From the NCBI GenBank assembly GCA_019633425.1, contig WSUB01000004.1, positions 186,001-250,000 on the forward strand: 64,000 bases of DNA. Reading direction: 5' to 3'. The notes beneath the pieces were generated by a model. The model saw only the letters and a program-made list of their open reading frames with translations, was not told the origin of the DNA and ran no database searches. Position numbers and translations under genes: made by a program. Below are positions 46,485-59,040 of the stretch, one piece after another. How positions within the stretch are numbered: the stretch's first letter is position 1; each line of letters begins with the position of its first letter. This DNA comes from Tulasnella sp. 424. Lineage: Eukaryota > Basidiomycota > Agaricomycetes > Cantharellales > Tulasnellaceae.

Positions 46485-48300
46485 CGTGGACTGTTGCACT
46501 TTTAAATTAATGCTTTGGGTTTCCATTCTACCTGTACTTTCTTGGCATTGCCGGATTCGTGAGTTCACCATTCGGCTGGCCACTTGCTTCTGTATCTCCG
46601 CCTTGTCCTCCTTTTTCGGGTTTGAGGTTCCTCTTCTTTTAATCATCCGGTTGTACTACTCCATTTTGCACGTCCATGTTCAGCACTTCCTCATGTCATC
46701 ATACATACCCCATTGCGTTTGTTCGTTTCTACCGGACGAAGGTGGTTTCACGCGTAGAAACCTGACCTGTTCCTAAATCCTGAGGCATAGCCAACACTCT
46801 GCTTTACAATCTTTTTGACACGAACTCCTCTGCGAAGAGTTCTGAGCCGAGAGTCGCTTGCTTCGAAGCTTGCCGCGGCCGTCAAGTCAATTGGGCGACA
46901 GTGGTAATGTCCCTGTGGAACCGTGTATTGGCTTGGTCCTATCAATATCTTGGCCCCACTGCTCCAACTGCCATGACTGATGGCTCCGGTAGGGATGCAT
47001 TCCCTATCACTGTCGTCGGACTGGAGTTGCCGATCATAGTTTTACGCTCGACAGCTTGGACACGTGTCCGACGATCGACAGGGGCCAGCCTGGGACTTGT
47101 CAAAGTTTGGTGGCGGTACTACGTGGACTAGTTAGGATAAACGCGAGCTTCGTCGCCAACGGTAAATCAAAATTCGTTGGGGAAGGTAGGAGACAGAATT
47201 AATATTTACAAGTCAAACCCAGGCCGTGGGAGGTGAGAGACTGACTGTCTGTACGCTTCAGCCCGTGGAGACAGGCCTAAACTGTCTTACAGTTCTGGAA
47301 AAGAAAGGTAAGGCGGATAAGGAGAGTTTAAAGCTAGAATTGCGTGTTGAGACAGAATGTTGATAAGGCTGCACTCCAAGGCGTTCTGGCGTCAACGCCG
47401 TGACGTTGTGCTGCTCTAAAATAGCTGTAAGTGCTGGTTTAGCCAGGGGCACCATACACAAGTGTTTCATGGCAAAATCCAAGGCTAGAGCAGAATATTA
47501 CTCACAAGCGCTCAAAGATCGTTTGGCACAATTTTCAGATAGGGAGGTTGTCGTGGCTGCGACCGATTGCCCAGGCTTTGCCAGTGTCCTGCCAGCTGAA
47601 ACGTTTTCAGGATGAGAGGCTTCGTTTTCTAAGATGGCGATAGCTTGAGAATTCCTGAAGGGAGACCTAGCAAAAGCTGACGAGGACGTTAGAGTGTGAG
47701 CTAACGTGGCGTTGGTTCATCGCGGGCGTAGAGATGACTGGGCAAGTTCCTGGCCGGGCTTGCCGACGACGCACAACTCCCGTTGAGATCATTCATGACC
47801 CAGCTTCCGAATTTCCACCCCCGCTGTCCCTGAAAGTTCAGGTAGTGACTGTTGCCAGCACTCGGCACCGATGCGCCTCTGCTCGATCAGAGTGGAAGAG
47901 TCAAACATGGCGCGGGAATCTCAGACACAGCAACCCAAAAGTCGGCGGGGGCTCCGAACACCCTTTCATGACCGCTTTGTAGGCCGGTATTCGCCCAGAG
48001 GATTTTGGGTCATCTGTGGAAAGCGGCCTGCTGCTTTGGGTTCCGAGCAGAATCAGGAGGCGGGGGGTTTACAGACCTATCGACTCGCTTGTGAGTCCCT
48101 GTCGTCGATGACCAACAGTTGCGGAATAGGAACCAGTCCATGCTCTTCGTTCGGTAGCCTTCAACCGAAGGCTTCTCCTTCACAATTTGCCTCGTTACCC
48201 AAGTCAGTCGGAGTGAACAGAAAATGGGATCATCGCATGGTAAGTATTGGCGAACGGACCAGGGATGGATCGCTGGCCAGCTTCTGCCCGATTTGATGCC
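46485..48300. other. Central spacer with unassigned open frames
   Basis: Frames at 46901-47131 (plus), 47258-47482 (minus) and 47400-47615 (plus) are short and overlap each other. A basic minus-strand frame (46748-46945, with VRVKKIVKQSVGYASGFRNR) is the most protein-like. None matches a family I know. No part is repeated elsewhere in the window as far as I can see. Confidence 0.35.
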
Positions 48301-48683
48301 CTCGCAGAGCACTAAGATCTTCGAAAGATGCACGTTTAGAAGGTCTCAGGGCGGGCACATCCGGCTGACTTTCCTCTCCGCTGGATCGTAAACGCCCCCC
48401 TGGCCTTCGGAGCCATAGCCTCGACCAAAAAACGTCCACTAGGGCCGAGGTAAGGGAGATGTCCCGTTTCGCCGCACGCATACCGTGTCCCATCAAATTC
48501 AATTGACGGCGACCCCCCAAAAAGGCTAGCGGCACCCATTTCACGCTTATACAAATATCCCTCGTCAATCAGAACCCAGGCCTAGCATCCCCCCTCCCCC
48601 TCCCGATCCTCATACTATCTCTCGCCAACCACTTACTACGATCCATTCAAACTCAGCTCAACCGGTCTATCTCATTTATCGTC

Positions 48684-49374
48684 ATGCCATCTTGTTACGA
48701 TTGTGGAAAAATTCTTGCTGTGCGTTGCATCGCCCATGTCTCTCACAGTTTGCACTCTATATTCATACTTTATAACCCACTCTCTGCAGAGTCCCGCTGG
48801 TCTTCGCCGGCACGTTAACTCGCAGTATGTATTCTTTCGGTCTTTCCCTGTGGCCGTATGGCCGACTCCCTTCTCCGCCTAGGCATGAACAGAGCGAGTG
48901 GCATTTCTGTGAGTGCGGGAAACGCTTCTTGGATCCAGCAGCACGCTCTCGCTGTCGGGCTGGTCATTCAAGATCTTTTGGTTGTTCCGCATGGGGATGT
49001 GACTATCGGTCCGTCTGCATCCCATATCGAACCCTTTATGGCACTTCTGACCCTTCATCTCCAGGAGTTGCCGTAAAGACTCAGTTAAACAGCATATACG
49101 CCGTCGACACGCGGGTTCTCCGGAGCTCCAAGTTCTGACCTTCCCGCTCAACTTGGGATACTCGGGGTGGCCATCGAACACGGGGCTTGCCGCCGAGTTT
49201 GCTCCCGCTCCCTCGGAATTAATCTCATTCCCTCCTGCTATTCTCCAGCCACAAGTGGATACACCCCTTGCATACTTCCCTCCATCGCCCCCGTACAACC
49301 CGGAGGCATCGCCCGAGTATTGGCCCCATTTTGCCAGCGGTATTACCCGTAGCGTATACGTGCCCCCCTTATAA
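48684..49374 (+). CDS. Three-finger zinc protein Z3
   Basis: Exons are 48684-48719, 48790-48824, 48883-49008 and 49065-49374, giving 168 residues, the longest of the five. Finger 1 is built over exons 1-3 (CYDCGK; LRRH; H). Finger 2 is CECGKRFLDPAARSRCRAGH. Finger 3 is FGCSAWGCDYRSCRKDSVKQHIRRRH. The tail has LGYSGWPSNTGLAAEFAPAP and SPPYNPEASPEYWPHF, then ten extra residues compared with Z5. Upstream, a GGCGACCCCCCAAAAAGGCTAG block is shared with Z1 and Z5. The frame and all splice sites are intact. It lies convergent to the companion gene. Confidence 0.82.
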
Positions 49375-49588
49375 CACGTTCTTATTTTCTATCTTCCCGT
49401 CTAGCTCATGGTCGACGCCGAGGGTGGCCGCTCGATCGCTAGCGGACCCGTTCCTTGATTATGTGTCATTTTTTGCCTGTAGTTGCCGCACAGCTCCGTA
49501 TTCCACTAGGCTATCCCGTATCAAATAACAATATATGGACATGAATGGCAATACAAATCCGAAGAAGTCAGCGTGGGGCTAGCGTTTT

Positions 49589-49600
49589 GATCGCGTAATC
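49589..49600. promoter_or_regulatory. Shared module element, copy 3 (GATCGCGTAATC)
   Basis: Same element as the other four modules, about 215 bases past the stop of Z3, followed by the conserved block CGCCCTTCCACCACG. Confidence 0.6.
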
Positions 49601-49804
49601 AAAGGGCGTCGAACTTTGTTTATCGCCCTTCCACCACGAGCATCTACATCGCCATTTCGACCGACGGTCCACTTCCTCGTACGATACTTGAGGCTATATT
49701 GCCCACTTTCCAACTACTCTCTTTCCACTCCCTGCTTCTTAGAAAGGCTCTGAGGACCTCGCTCAAACCAGCATACAAGTGAAGCCTAGCCTACAACCAG
49801 ATTG

Positions 49805-50703
49805 TCAGCAGGTTCGTAGAGAGCGACGCCGGAGAGTGCTATTGCACAGGGGAGAAAGCGTCATGAACGTATGATAGCCCACGTCCTCAAGGCGGGAGAG
49901 ACGAGCACCCATGTGATTCTGGACCAGACGGCGACGAGAAACGACATCAAGTATCAAGAGCGCTACTCCCTCGAAAGCCGCACCTTCGCTCGACGATTCG
50001 TCCTGTAACATCTGTAGGTAGACCTTGGTATCTACGTCCATCAGGCGTTTCGCGTTGCTTTGGATAGTCGTCGATGAGGCACACAATACCGTATCCAACC
50101 CTCCGAGTCCTACTGCATCATATTTCAAGCGACGAACTAATATGTACCCCTATATAGCTATCCTCTAACTCCATCATACAGAATCAGAAATATCGTCGAG
50201 CAATCCTTCTGAGGACTCGGATGGGGAGTCTTGAGGTAGATTCGTGACGCCGGGAACTGATATAATGGAAAGCTATAAGAGACGCTATCAGTGAGAATTG
50301 CCTTGACATCTTGGGGAGCGCTGACACGCTCAGTCAGAATCGCCATCGCGATGAGCCTTCCTGCCTCCACTCCCGAGTGCAAGCCATCGCCCGGCGGCTG
50401 TGGGACTGTTATATAGGTTCTCTGGTACGCGTTCTTGATGTTGTTACTCGCAAACGTTCTTTCATGCTGTGGTGTTGCTGGGACCCGGATCGTCAGTGAT
50501 GTTACAACGTTCTGGCCTGGGGCCGCCCAAGGAGCGGTCCGGCAAAACGTCCAGCGCTCGTTAGCTAGTTCAGAGATCTTGGTGGGGGGCGACTTTGAGA
50601 ACCTAGTGTGCTGGGGGGGCCATGTATCTCTGGAGAGGAGAGTGAGATGGAAGCTGAAGGCGTGCCGTCCGGAGTGGGATAACGCAAGGTGAAACGACGA
50701 CAA
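49805..50703 (-). CDS. Companion gene of the Z modules, best preserved copy
   Basis: Two long minus-strand frames (50703-50158 and 50128-49805) probably belong to one spliced gene; I cannot fix all introns. The first contains TYITVPQPPGDGLHSGVEAG and then AMAILTERVSAPQDVKAILTDSV. The second contains LQDESSSEGAAFEGVALLI and LSRLEDVGYHTFMTL. The same-frame match to the right arm (60901-60638) with one in-frame 42-base difference supports coding on this strand. The DG-x-x-SG spacing faintly recalls the active-site region of Lon-type (S16) proteases, but this is weak and no catalytic Lys is placed. The family is unknown. Confidence 0.5.
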
Positions 50704-52219
50704 CCAAGCAATAGGCAGTGACCGAAGGAATCTTGAATGTGTCTTGTATGCTTGAGAGAGGAGTTTGGCCGAGAGGGAGAGCTACGGTTAGGATTGAAAC
50801 CGATCGGGGGGCGAAGACGGTCGAGGAAGAGAGCCCATCGAATGAGCGACTACGACTAGATATCAGCTGAAACGTGGTTGCTGAAAGTATAGGTGGTGTA
50901 GCTTATTATGCATATCTGGCTACAAGGAGAGTCACCAGGGATTAGTCTAATCTGAAGGAGACGGATAACCGAGGCGTACCGGATTTGGGGGGTTCGACGC
51001 CGATCCATCGTGATCGAATACATGACACAAAGACTCTAAGCTGGGATATAGATGAGGAAAACGTCTGCAGGTTATGGGGGGGTTGGTGGTAGCCTCCGGT
51101 CTTGGATGAGACTCGATACGTGAGAGTGGCAACTACAGGGACAATTCCTCCACACGCGCACCGTGCCCTCGCCACATTTTCTCGAGTTTTGGTCACACCC
51201 AAGAACCAAATAGTCTTTTTAGGGCCTTTTATCTTGAGAGCCGCTGATTCTCCTCTTGCTCCCCCCTGCTCGGCAATCGGAACGACTCAGAAAGCAATCA
51301 GCTACGTTTCAGATCGGGGAACAGCATCGACCACGTCATGATTAGAGCTGGTGAGTAAGGGGTTCGAGTGATATCGTGGGGCAAATGGCGTCGCGAGGTG
51401 GCAGCGAAGAGCTTCTGGAGAACAATGCCTCTGTGACTTCAGGGGTTGAGACTTTACGACCTGTTAAATCCCATACAGGCACCATTCTCAATTGCGTTTG
51501 CAAGAAGTAGCGAAAGCCCTTGGTATTGCGTAAATGATGAAGCCATCAAGTGTATTGCTGCATATTGCGGTGAAAAGGTGAACCTATTCGACAGGCCGGA
51601 AAGGGAAGTGGTTGAAGCCGTTATCTCCGACGGTTCGGCTTCCCCGAGCCGCTTCCGTTTCTTCAGAGGCACTCTTCCTTAATCCAAAGAAAAAAGCCCG
51701 CAGACAGAAGATTGAATGAAAGCGTTACCGGATCGTCAGAAGAGCTTCGAGCTTGCAATCTGTTAATGAACTTGACCGCGGAAGGTTGTCAAATATGGAA
51801 AAGAAATTGTCAAAAATCCTTATGCTAACTAAGGTTAGGATTATTATGTGCGCAGGACTTTTTCCGACCTCGACCCAGAGATCTGAAGTGGAAGCACGAA
51901 GAGAACTCAGGCTGAAATGAGAACTGGTTCGGGCTGGATTTGTCATCATGGAAACCGTGGGACGTAGACGGACACCCAACCAATCACGGAAAGGGATTCG
52001 CTGACAGTCCTATTCTCGCATACCTCAAGTCATTTCGCTTCAGATGGAACTCAAAAGCTTCAAAGACCCTGGTTTAATCTGCATATAATGCTGCTCCAGA
52101 TGTGTTGCGAATAATGGCATATGGTACACTTCGCTCGCGATCTCGCGTCGGCGCCTACGACGTAGACGCCTAAGAGTTTCTATTCTCGTCTCGCTTTTAG
52201 TACTTTGCATCTGGAAATA
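50704..52219. other. Promoter side of the companion gene and spacer to the right arm
   Basis: 50740-51350 holds sequence conserved with the 5' flank of the other modules (for example the TTTCAATC block near 50800 and the GCGCACCGTGCCCTCGCCACATT block near 51160). 51360-51720 matches 62360-62640. From 51840 the inverted copy of the 30940-31390 repeat begins. No further gene is seen. Confidence 0.5.
51840..52170. repeat. Dispersed repeat, inverted relative to 30940-31390
   Basis: This is the reverse complement of the left copy, lying just inside the inner end of the right arm, whereas the left copy lies just outside the outer end of the left arm. Confidence 0.65.
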
Positions 52220-53596
52220 GAGGAGAATTGGAGTGCTTGGAGCCGCTACGGTCGGATTTCTTGAGCGGTGAAATATTTTATGCCCGAATTGAGCCCCGGG
52301 AAGGGCCTTGGGAGTCAATCAAAGCCCGCGCCGGTCACCCAAACTCCGACAAGCAGCAAGGAGACCGCAGGACTCCGATTTCTAATTTCCCTCGACATTC
52401 CAAGCCGTCTCCGGTTTAACAAGGCTATCGACAAGCCAATTTTGCTCCGAGTTCCTCGTACCGAGTTTCCGCTGAACCGTGTTAGAACCCTCGAATTGGT
52501 CAACCGTCACTTAGGGACCGAGTGTTCTAGTACGTTTCATTTCAAAAGCTTGGGTTTGCCAACCACCAGGTGAAGATAATGCTAAAGAGAAGACGCCCTC
52601 AGGCCGAATAAGTCGCTCGACGACGAAATGTTCGCTTCTGTTCATCAACACCCGAGTATGACGAGCTGTGCAGGTGGCGGTTTTCATTTGCTAGTGACAC
52701 TATCCCCAAGCAAGGTACCGAGCTCCCGTTGCGCGCGTATAGTACTATGAGCTCTCTCGCGAGCTGCTGTATTTGCAACAATTCGCGAGGGGAGAGTCGA
52801 GCAGGGCGTACCTGAAGCTGGGGATACTCTAACTTAGCTGTCTTGAAGCCCAGACGTTGCGGACGGCCTGTCCACGGGCTGGCTTCTAGATAGACCATCT
52901 CGATGAAGCAGCTCCGCATTGACAGAAGGAAATGGAACACGGGGCGACATCTGGACTCGCGGGCGTTGGAAACAAATCTTCATCGTTGGTCTGGCTCCCT
53001 AACGATGCCGCGATCTGTTATGATCACGACATCAGGTAGAAAGCCGGAGGAAGATCCTTTTCATTCCAAGAACTTGTCCGTGGGTGCAAAGGGGAGAAAC
53101 CTTGCGGAGGGCGTGATGGTGAACGTCGCCGAGAAGTGATTCGGCAATCAACTTTCGTCCGGCTGATGAGCGGCGAGCTCACACTTAAGCCAGATCAAGC
53201 AATACAATGATCCGAAGGCAAACATCAGAAGATCCCGGGACGAGTATAACTGGTCCTTTTTTCTCTCTCATCCCTTCAATTGGAAACACCCTCTGGCTTC
53301 CGAGCGATAGTCTCCATCGGCTCGGTCCACCAGGGTCTAGCAAGTGGAGCTGTCCCAATACGCTGTACCACTTCGCGTGAAATTTATCAGACGGCGACTC
53401 CTCGAGAGTGGCTGGCGGAACTTGTCCCCCACAAAGTATACACGAGCCGCGTTCAACATTGCCCTCCCCTCCCCTCTCACCCTCCCTGGGACTTCATATA
53501 TCCAAAACTCCCCCTCGGTACCACACATTCCTACCACCTAGGTTCAGTGGAAAACTCACACTTGACACATAACGTCGGTCTATCTCACCTACTACA

Positions 53597-54257
53597 ATGC
53601 CACAGTGCGAGGATTGTGGAAAGATACTAACTGTGAGTCGCGTCTCCAATGTCATAATGCTCGGCCCTCCGCTTTCGTCTCTCACAACCCACTATCCGCA
53701 GAGTCCCGCTGGTCTTGATCGACACGTCAATACGCAGTACGGCGTCTTTTACTCTTTCCGCGCGGCCTATGCCTAACCCACATCTTCCCTACAGGCACAA
53801 AAAGAACAAGAAATATCCTTGCGAATGCGGGAAACGCTTTTTGGATCCATCGGGGCGCTCCCGGTGCCGGGCGGGCCATTCACATTATTTTGCTTGTTCG
53901 GCGTGGAGATGCGACTATCGGTTCGACCCCGTCCCATCCCAGAAACGTTTAAGACGCATCTGACGGTTCATGTGCAGGAGCTGTCGCAAAGATGCAGTCA
54001 GGCTGCATGTAAGACGTCGACACACGGATTTCCGTCCAGAGGACCTCTTACCTCGGACTCTCCCAGTCGAATTGGGATATTCTGGGCAGTCATCGAATGC
54101 AGGGCTAGAATTTGAGTTTCCTCCCACTCCTTCGGATCTACTATCACCCTCTCCTTCCATCATCCAGCCGCAATTGGATGCGCCCGTTCAATACTTCTCT
54201 CCATCGCCCCCGTACTATCCAGGGGCATCACCCGACTCTTGTCTTTCATTTTACTGA
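53597..54257 (+). CDS. Three-finger zinc protein Z4
   Basis: Exons are 53597-53632, 53702-53736, 53795-53920 and 53978-54257, giving 158 residues. Finger 1 is CEDCGKILT, then LDRH and QH. Finger 2 is CECGKRFLDPSGRSRCRAGH. Finger 3 is FACSAWRCDYRSCRKDAVRLHVRRRH. The tail has LGYSGQSSNAGLEFEFPPTP and SPPYYPGASPDSCLSFY, almost the same as Z2. Introns are 69, 58 and 57 bases. Reading frame and splice sites are intact, so both arm copies of this pair look functional. Confidence 0.82.
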
Positions 54258-54500
54258 ACCTGTCCGCACTGCGTGTCCATACGCCTCACGTTTCATTTGG
54301 CGGACTTCGTTTGCTTCCGTGTCCATCACAACCTCCAGTGATGGCTCTTGGACGAAATGGGTGCTGGTTTGATTTCGCGTCGGCTCTTGCTACTAGTTAG
54401 TATGCAGTTTTGTATTCGCTTTGCCAGATCGCGCGCGAGAACAATCGATGGGCATGGGCGGTGATACCGCTTGAGAGAATTCTATGGAAAGCTGGTGTTT

Positions 54501-54515
54501 CGATCGCGTAATCAG
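54501..54515. promoter_or_regulatory. Shared module element, copy 4 (CGATCGCGTAATCAG)
   Basis: Same element, about 245 bases past the stop of Z4. Confidence 0.6.
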
Positions 54516-55299
54516 AAGGGATTCGCATCGCGACCTCCAAATCTCACCACTATCTACCAGCACTCGTCTCGCCCCTTCTAATCCACAAGCTCATTCGGAT
54601 GTACAATACGCACAGTCACTTTATACAGGTCCATCGGAGGAGTCATGATCAACGAAGTGAATCCTGTTCTTATTGGGGGTCTGTGCGTGGAACGACTTTG
54701 TGCATCGTCGTTTTGACTGACGCACTAGTTTACCAGACTGGATTTAACACTATATTTCCTCTCCCACTGGCATCATATGCGCTTCCTATGCGCTAGAAAA
54801 GCGTGCGAATCCTGCCAGACAGGTGTACAACGAAACAAACCAGCGCCAGTCGAGACTTAGCCTTGTGACACACCGGCAGGCTACATCACCCATGTCTACG
54901 CAGAATCACTACAAGCTCAGTCTTGCTGAAGTCATGGCACTACTCTATTGCTAGTCGTCTGACGGTATACTCGCTCGTCAAGGGTTCCTCTCCCCTCGTT
55001 GTATGCATGATCGCCCCCACCCTTCTTGCCAACAGCTGGCCAACCGCTACCGATATTGCACCCGCCCCAATCAAATAAAACACGCAGGACCTCATGTCCC
55101 AATGACTCCGCTCGTTCATTAGCCCGTATCAGCAAAAGGAGCTCCTCTTTCGGGTGCCATTTGCTTGAACGTGAGGATCTTTGCTCAACGCACCAGGAAG
55201 AGAGCATGCTGATATCCCGTCATCCATTTTCCAGCTCACTACCTCCGCCTCTCGGGCGATGAACCGCGTTTGAGGGAACGCTATTGGAACAGGACAGTG

Positions 55300-56950
55300 C
55301 CAAGCGCCTGGGAGTATTGCCCTGGATGTACGACCGCCGGGCGCTCAGGCTGGGAGGGGTATCGCTCAAGCAATGCTGCACGAGAGGTCTACGGAAACAG
55401 CGGCTAAGCTAATAGTCCTTGAGACCAAACCTGCTCGACGATTCATACTCGACACCCGAGAGCAGACGGTTTAACCTGCGTCCGTCAGGTGCTATGCGGA
55501 GATGGATCGGGATCTCAATGGTAGCTGATATCATGTATCGTGTTGCTTTGGGTAGACGCGAATGACGAGCACTGCACGGTCTTCCAACTTATGAGTTTCT
55601 TTCGTCGGCATCTCACCGCCTATCGCAGTAGACTATGAATGGGATGGGGCATCTACCATTGTGAGACGACTGTAAACTGCAGTGTATGAAACGTGACGCG
55701 GGGGAACTCTCCAGTCCAGGATGAATCGTGGTGCTGGGACGACGCTTGGGGTTCGTCGCGGGGCGAAGGTCATTCGGTGAAGGAACGAAATGTCCTGTCT
55801 CAAGAGAGGGCATATGAGTACGAAATCATCGAGATATGAGAGGTGAACTCGCAAATCCGGTCCAAAACCTTCCACAAGTGCTCACGCTGCGCCCCACAGC
55901 GTACTTGTAAGTCGGAGCATTCCGCCCGAGATGTCCCATCCTTCCAAGGCTAGTAAAGAGATACTGGAGTAAAGGTAGTGCAACAGAGTAATATGTTCTC
56001 GGCGGTCCAAGCGCCTTCTTAGGTTTGGGGTGGGCGGAAGCTGGAATGGTGTTGCGCTGGGGACGATAACACTCCAATGGGAGCGGAAAGACAGCGGTGA
56101 CTGCAGCGGAATGCAGCCATTTTAGAGAGGTGTATGGAGGACTGGGAGAGCGGCAGTTGGGATTGAAACTGGCCGGGAGAGACAATATAGCGAGGTGTGA
56201 GAAGAGCGCGTGAGTGATTGGTGGGTGCCACGAGACAAGCGGTAAGGGGCGCAGGGACATGGGCCCTTGGGTGGAACACAAGCTTATTATATAAAGAACC
56301 ACTAGCATTAGCATGAGCCGAAGTAGGGAAGCTCGGCCGCACCGGCTTCTGGAGTACTATGGGCTTATCCATGATCCGTCTCATTGAAGACAGCGCGCAA
56401 GAGCGTGGAGAGCGCCCGTAAGGCTGAGGAGAGTGATTTAACGTGATGAACAGGGAGTGGTGTGCGGTAGTCCGAGACGAAGTATCGAGACGTGAGAGGT
56501 TTGTCAACCCCGGGGTAGGACAACGCGCGCCTTCCGCTACGCCACATTGCCTCTAGTCCGGATAATCTCAGAAGCCATGCGCATCGAAGTTTAGAGCCTT
56601 CTAGTGAGAAAACCACTGATCCTCCCCCCTGTTACGACGATCGCAGTACTTGGTAGGCGGGCCAGGAGTGAATAGGTATGTTTCACACCAGTAGAAACGT
56701 CTCCCGTCTCAGGATAGAGCCTGTGAATACGGAGCGTAAACGGCATCGTCATACCAATGGCTTGGCTAGGCGGGAGTCGGTGTCTTCTAGAGAACAATCC
56801 CTCTTAACTTCAGGGATTACGAACCTTACGACCTACCAACTCCCATACAGGCACCATGTGCGACTGTGTTTATCTGAAGCAGTTTGTAATATACGTTGTT
56901 AGACAGAGCCACCAAGTGTATTCTTTCACCAGTGAAAGGGCGAGCTTTCT
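55300..56950 (-). pseudogene. Decayed companion gene, right arm module 2
   Basis: Reverse counterpart of 36640-38640. The leader, ATG (MAAFRCSHRCLSAP at about 56131) and the later block readable as VLVIRVYPKQ (near 55560) are all present but do not join in frame by eye. A TATA-like TTTATATAATAAG is at about 56284-56296 on the minus strand. Confidence 0.45.
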
Positions 56951-57399
56951 CCAGGCCGAAAATGGAAGTCCCCCGTTATCTCCGGAGATGCCCTTGGGTT
57001 TCCCATTTCCCGACCTTGCCTGTCTTGGAGATAGTCTTTATGACAGAAAGAAGATACCTTATAGTATATCATCGTGAATCAGGCAAGGAGAACACAGATA
57101 AAGAGAGCTCAAAAGAATATGGAACCGCCACGATTGGTTGTTGTTTGTTTTCACGTGAACCGTGGGACGTAGAGCCGGCTGCCAAGCACGTACTACACGA
57201 AAGCGGTTTGCCGACATACCTGCTATCCTCAAACCATTTTGCTTCCTTTTCGCTTCATAAACAGTTCAAAGGTTTGACAATTGTATCTTTGGTCTGCGTG
57301 TGATTATCTTCCAACCCTGGTTGCGAATACGCGGTAGGACTCTACCACTTCTCGAAGGCGATCTCATTCAACTGGGCCACAAATCACCAGCATGCGAAC

Positions 57400-58460
57400 G
57401 AATGGCGATCAAACGTAGCAAAAGCCCACTCACTGACATAGAAATATACGCTTGTGACCTTGCTGGGCGCGCCATCATAAGAGCCTTACTACAAGCTTGG
57501 GTCTAACTTCATGGGCTTCATTACTCAGAACACAACTCTGTTGGATTCGCTGACTATTACCAAACGCGACGGAGTTTCCAAGTCCAAAACCGTCATCTAC
57601 AAGGTTGAAGATACTGCCGCATTGATCGCGAAAATGGCGTCGCTCGGCGGCAAGGTCTCATCCTCCCTCGTGACCTTTTCAACATGGGGAGCTCTGGCAT
57701 CAGGCTTTAGTCTCGACGTCGGACTGGTTCTGATTCAGACAATGTTCAGGTCGAAGCCAAGCACTCTTCCTTGCCTTATGCAACCTTAGGCATACACACG
57801 AGTGATCTGCCATACTCCGAGCTTTTCATAGCAAAGTTCCGAAAGCTAGAGCAGAAGGTTATCCAAAGCTCTCAGATATTACCCGATTTATATGGATCTT
57901 TCCGGTCGGAAGAGTGTCGTGGTTAAGTCCGAATTCCCCAAGCTTCGTTTTGCAAGTGTGCTACCGACTCTGCCGTATAAGTACCGGGACGGGCAGCCTC
58001 GTTTTCCGGAGTGGGAGGGTAGAACAGGTAAATTCATGTAGAAATATCTAGAAAGAGTTGCCGAGAGTGGTTGGAAAGTGGACTAATGGAACATTGGTTC
58101 ATCACGAGTATGGAGTCAGCCGAGGATGCTCCTGATCGAGCTTGTCACTGACAGTCATGAACAACCCACTTGTGCACGTTCGTGTCCGAGCACGACGAAA
58201 CATCCCAACTTTTTTCTTCTAGTCATACCGTCTCCGTCAATCCAAGGAGTCTCGGCTACCAGCAGATTTGAACAGGGCGTGGGAAGTACAGGCACGACAA
58301 CACAGCGCGTCGGCAAAGGAACAGCCTTCGATGGCGGTTTTGGAGTACAGGGGTTTCCAACAATATCTCGGGTTTACCTGCGACAAGCGGTTTGCGGCCA
58401 CCCCTTCGGACCAGCGCTGCCACGGTGAACCAGAGTACACAGACCTTAGTAGTACGGTAG
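57400..58460 (+). pseudogene. MACPF gene fragment in the right arm
   Basis: The first exon of the MACPF gene is recognisable from about 57538 (LDSLTITKRDG...), but the codon matching the native start is CTG at 57538-57540. An unrelated upstream ATG at 57511 opens the same frame for 92 residues before a stop. Only scattered later similarity to the third exon can be seen. There is no MACPF signature or DUF5648 tail. A promoter-like copy is at about 57430. Confidence 0.7.
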
Positions 58461-59040
58461 CCGCCAGTTGCCAAAAGTGCTCATCCCATCACTTCGTCCA
58501 TCAGCCTTCAGGGGAAGTCTTCGATTTCATTATCTTCTACTTTCTTGAACTATATCGGGGCGTGCAGAATATGGTATCCTTGCGTTTGCGTGTGCCGGCG
58601 AACGGAGTCAAGGGATGGATCGGTAGCTACGATCTGTTCGCCATGATGTAGGTGCAGGGAAAGGAGATCGTTATACGATGCACTATTAAAGGTCTCGAAG
58701 CGAGCACATCCGGCCGGATTTCCTCTCCGCTGGAACGTAAACGACCTTCTGGCCTCTAGAGGCACGGCTTCTATCGAAAATTCGTCCATCAGGGCCCAGG
58801 AAATGGAGATGTCCCGTTGCGATGCACATACCTCATCTCAGGAAATTCAAATTGGCGGCGACCCCCCAAAAAGGCTAGACAGCTATTTAACGAATATACA
58901 AGAACACCCTCTATCATAGCCGGCCAAGCACTCTCTCATCTCCTCTCGGGTCCTTGTGTCTCAAAAGTGTCTCTCGCCCACCACACACTACCCTTCACTC
59001 AGCCTCAGCCCAACTATCACTACCGATTGACCCCACCGTG

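Larger units (their letters stand above)
48310..51750. repeat. Fifth module copy in the centre
   Basis: This is parallel to 58690-62640 of the right arm (and reversed to 31600-35550 of the left). Anchors include the GGCGACCCCCCAAAAAGGCT block at 48507 and 58856, gene Z3, the shared element at 49589, and the companion gene. It diverges more from either arm module than those do from each other. Confidence 0.85.
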
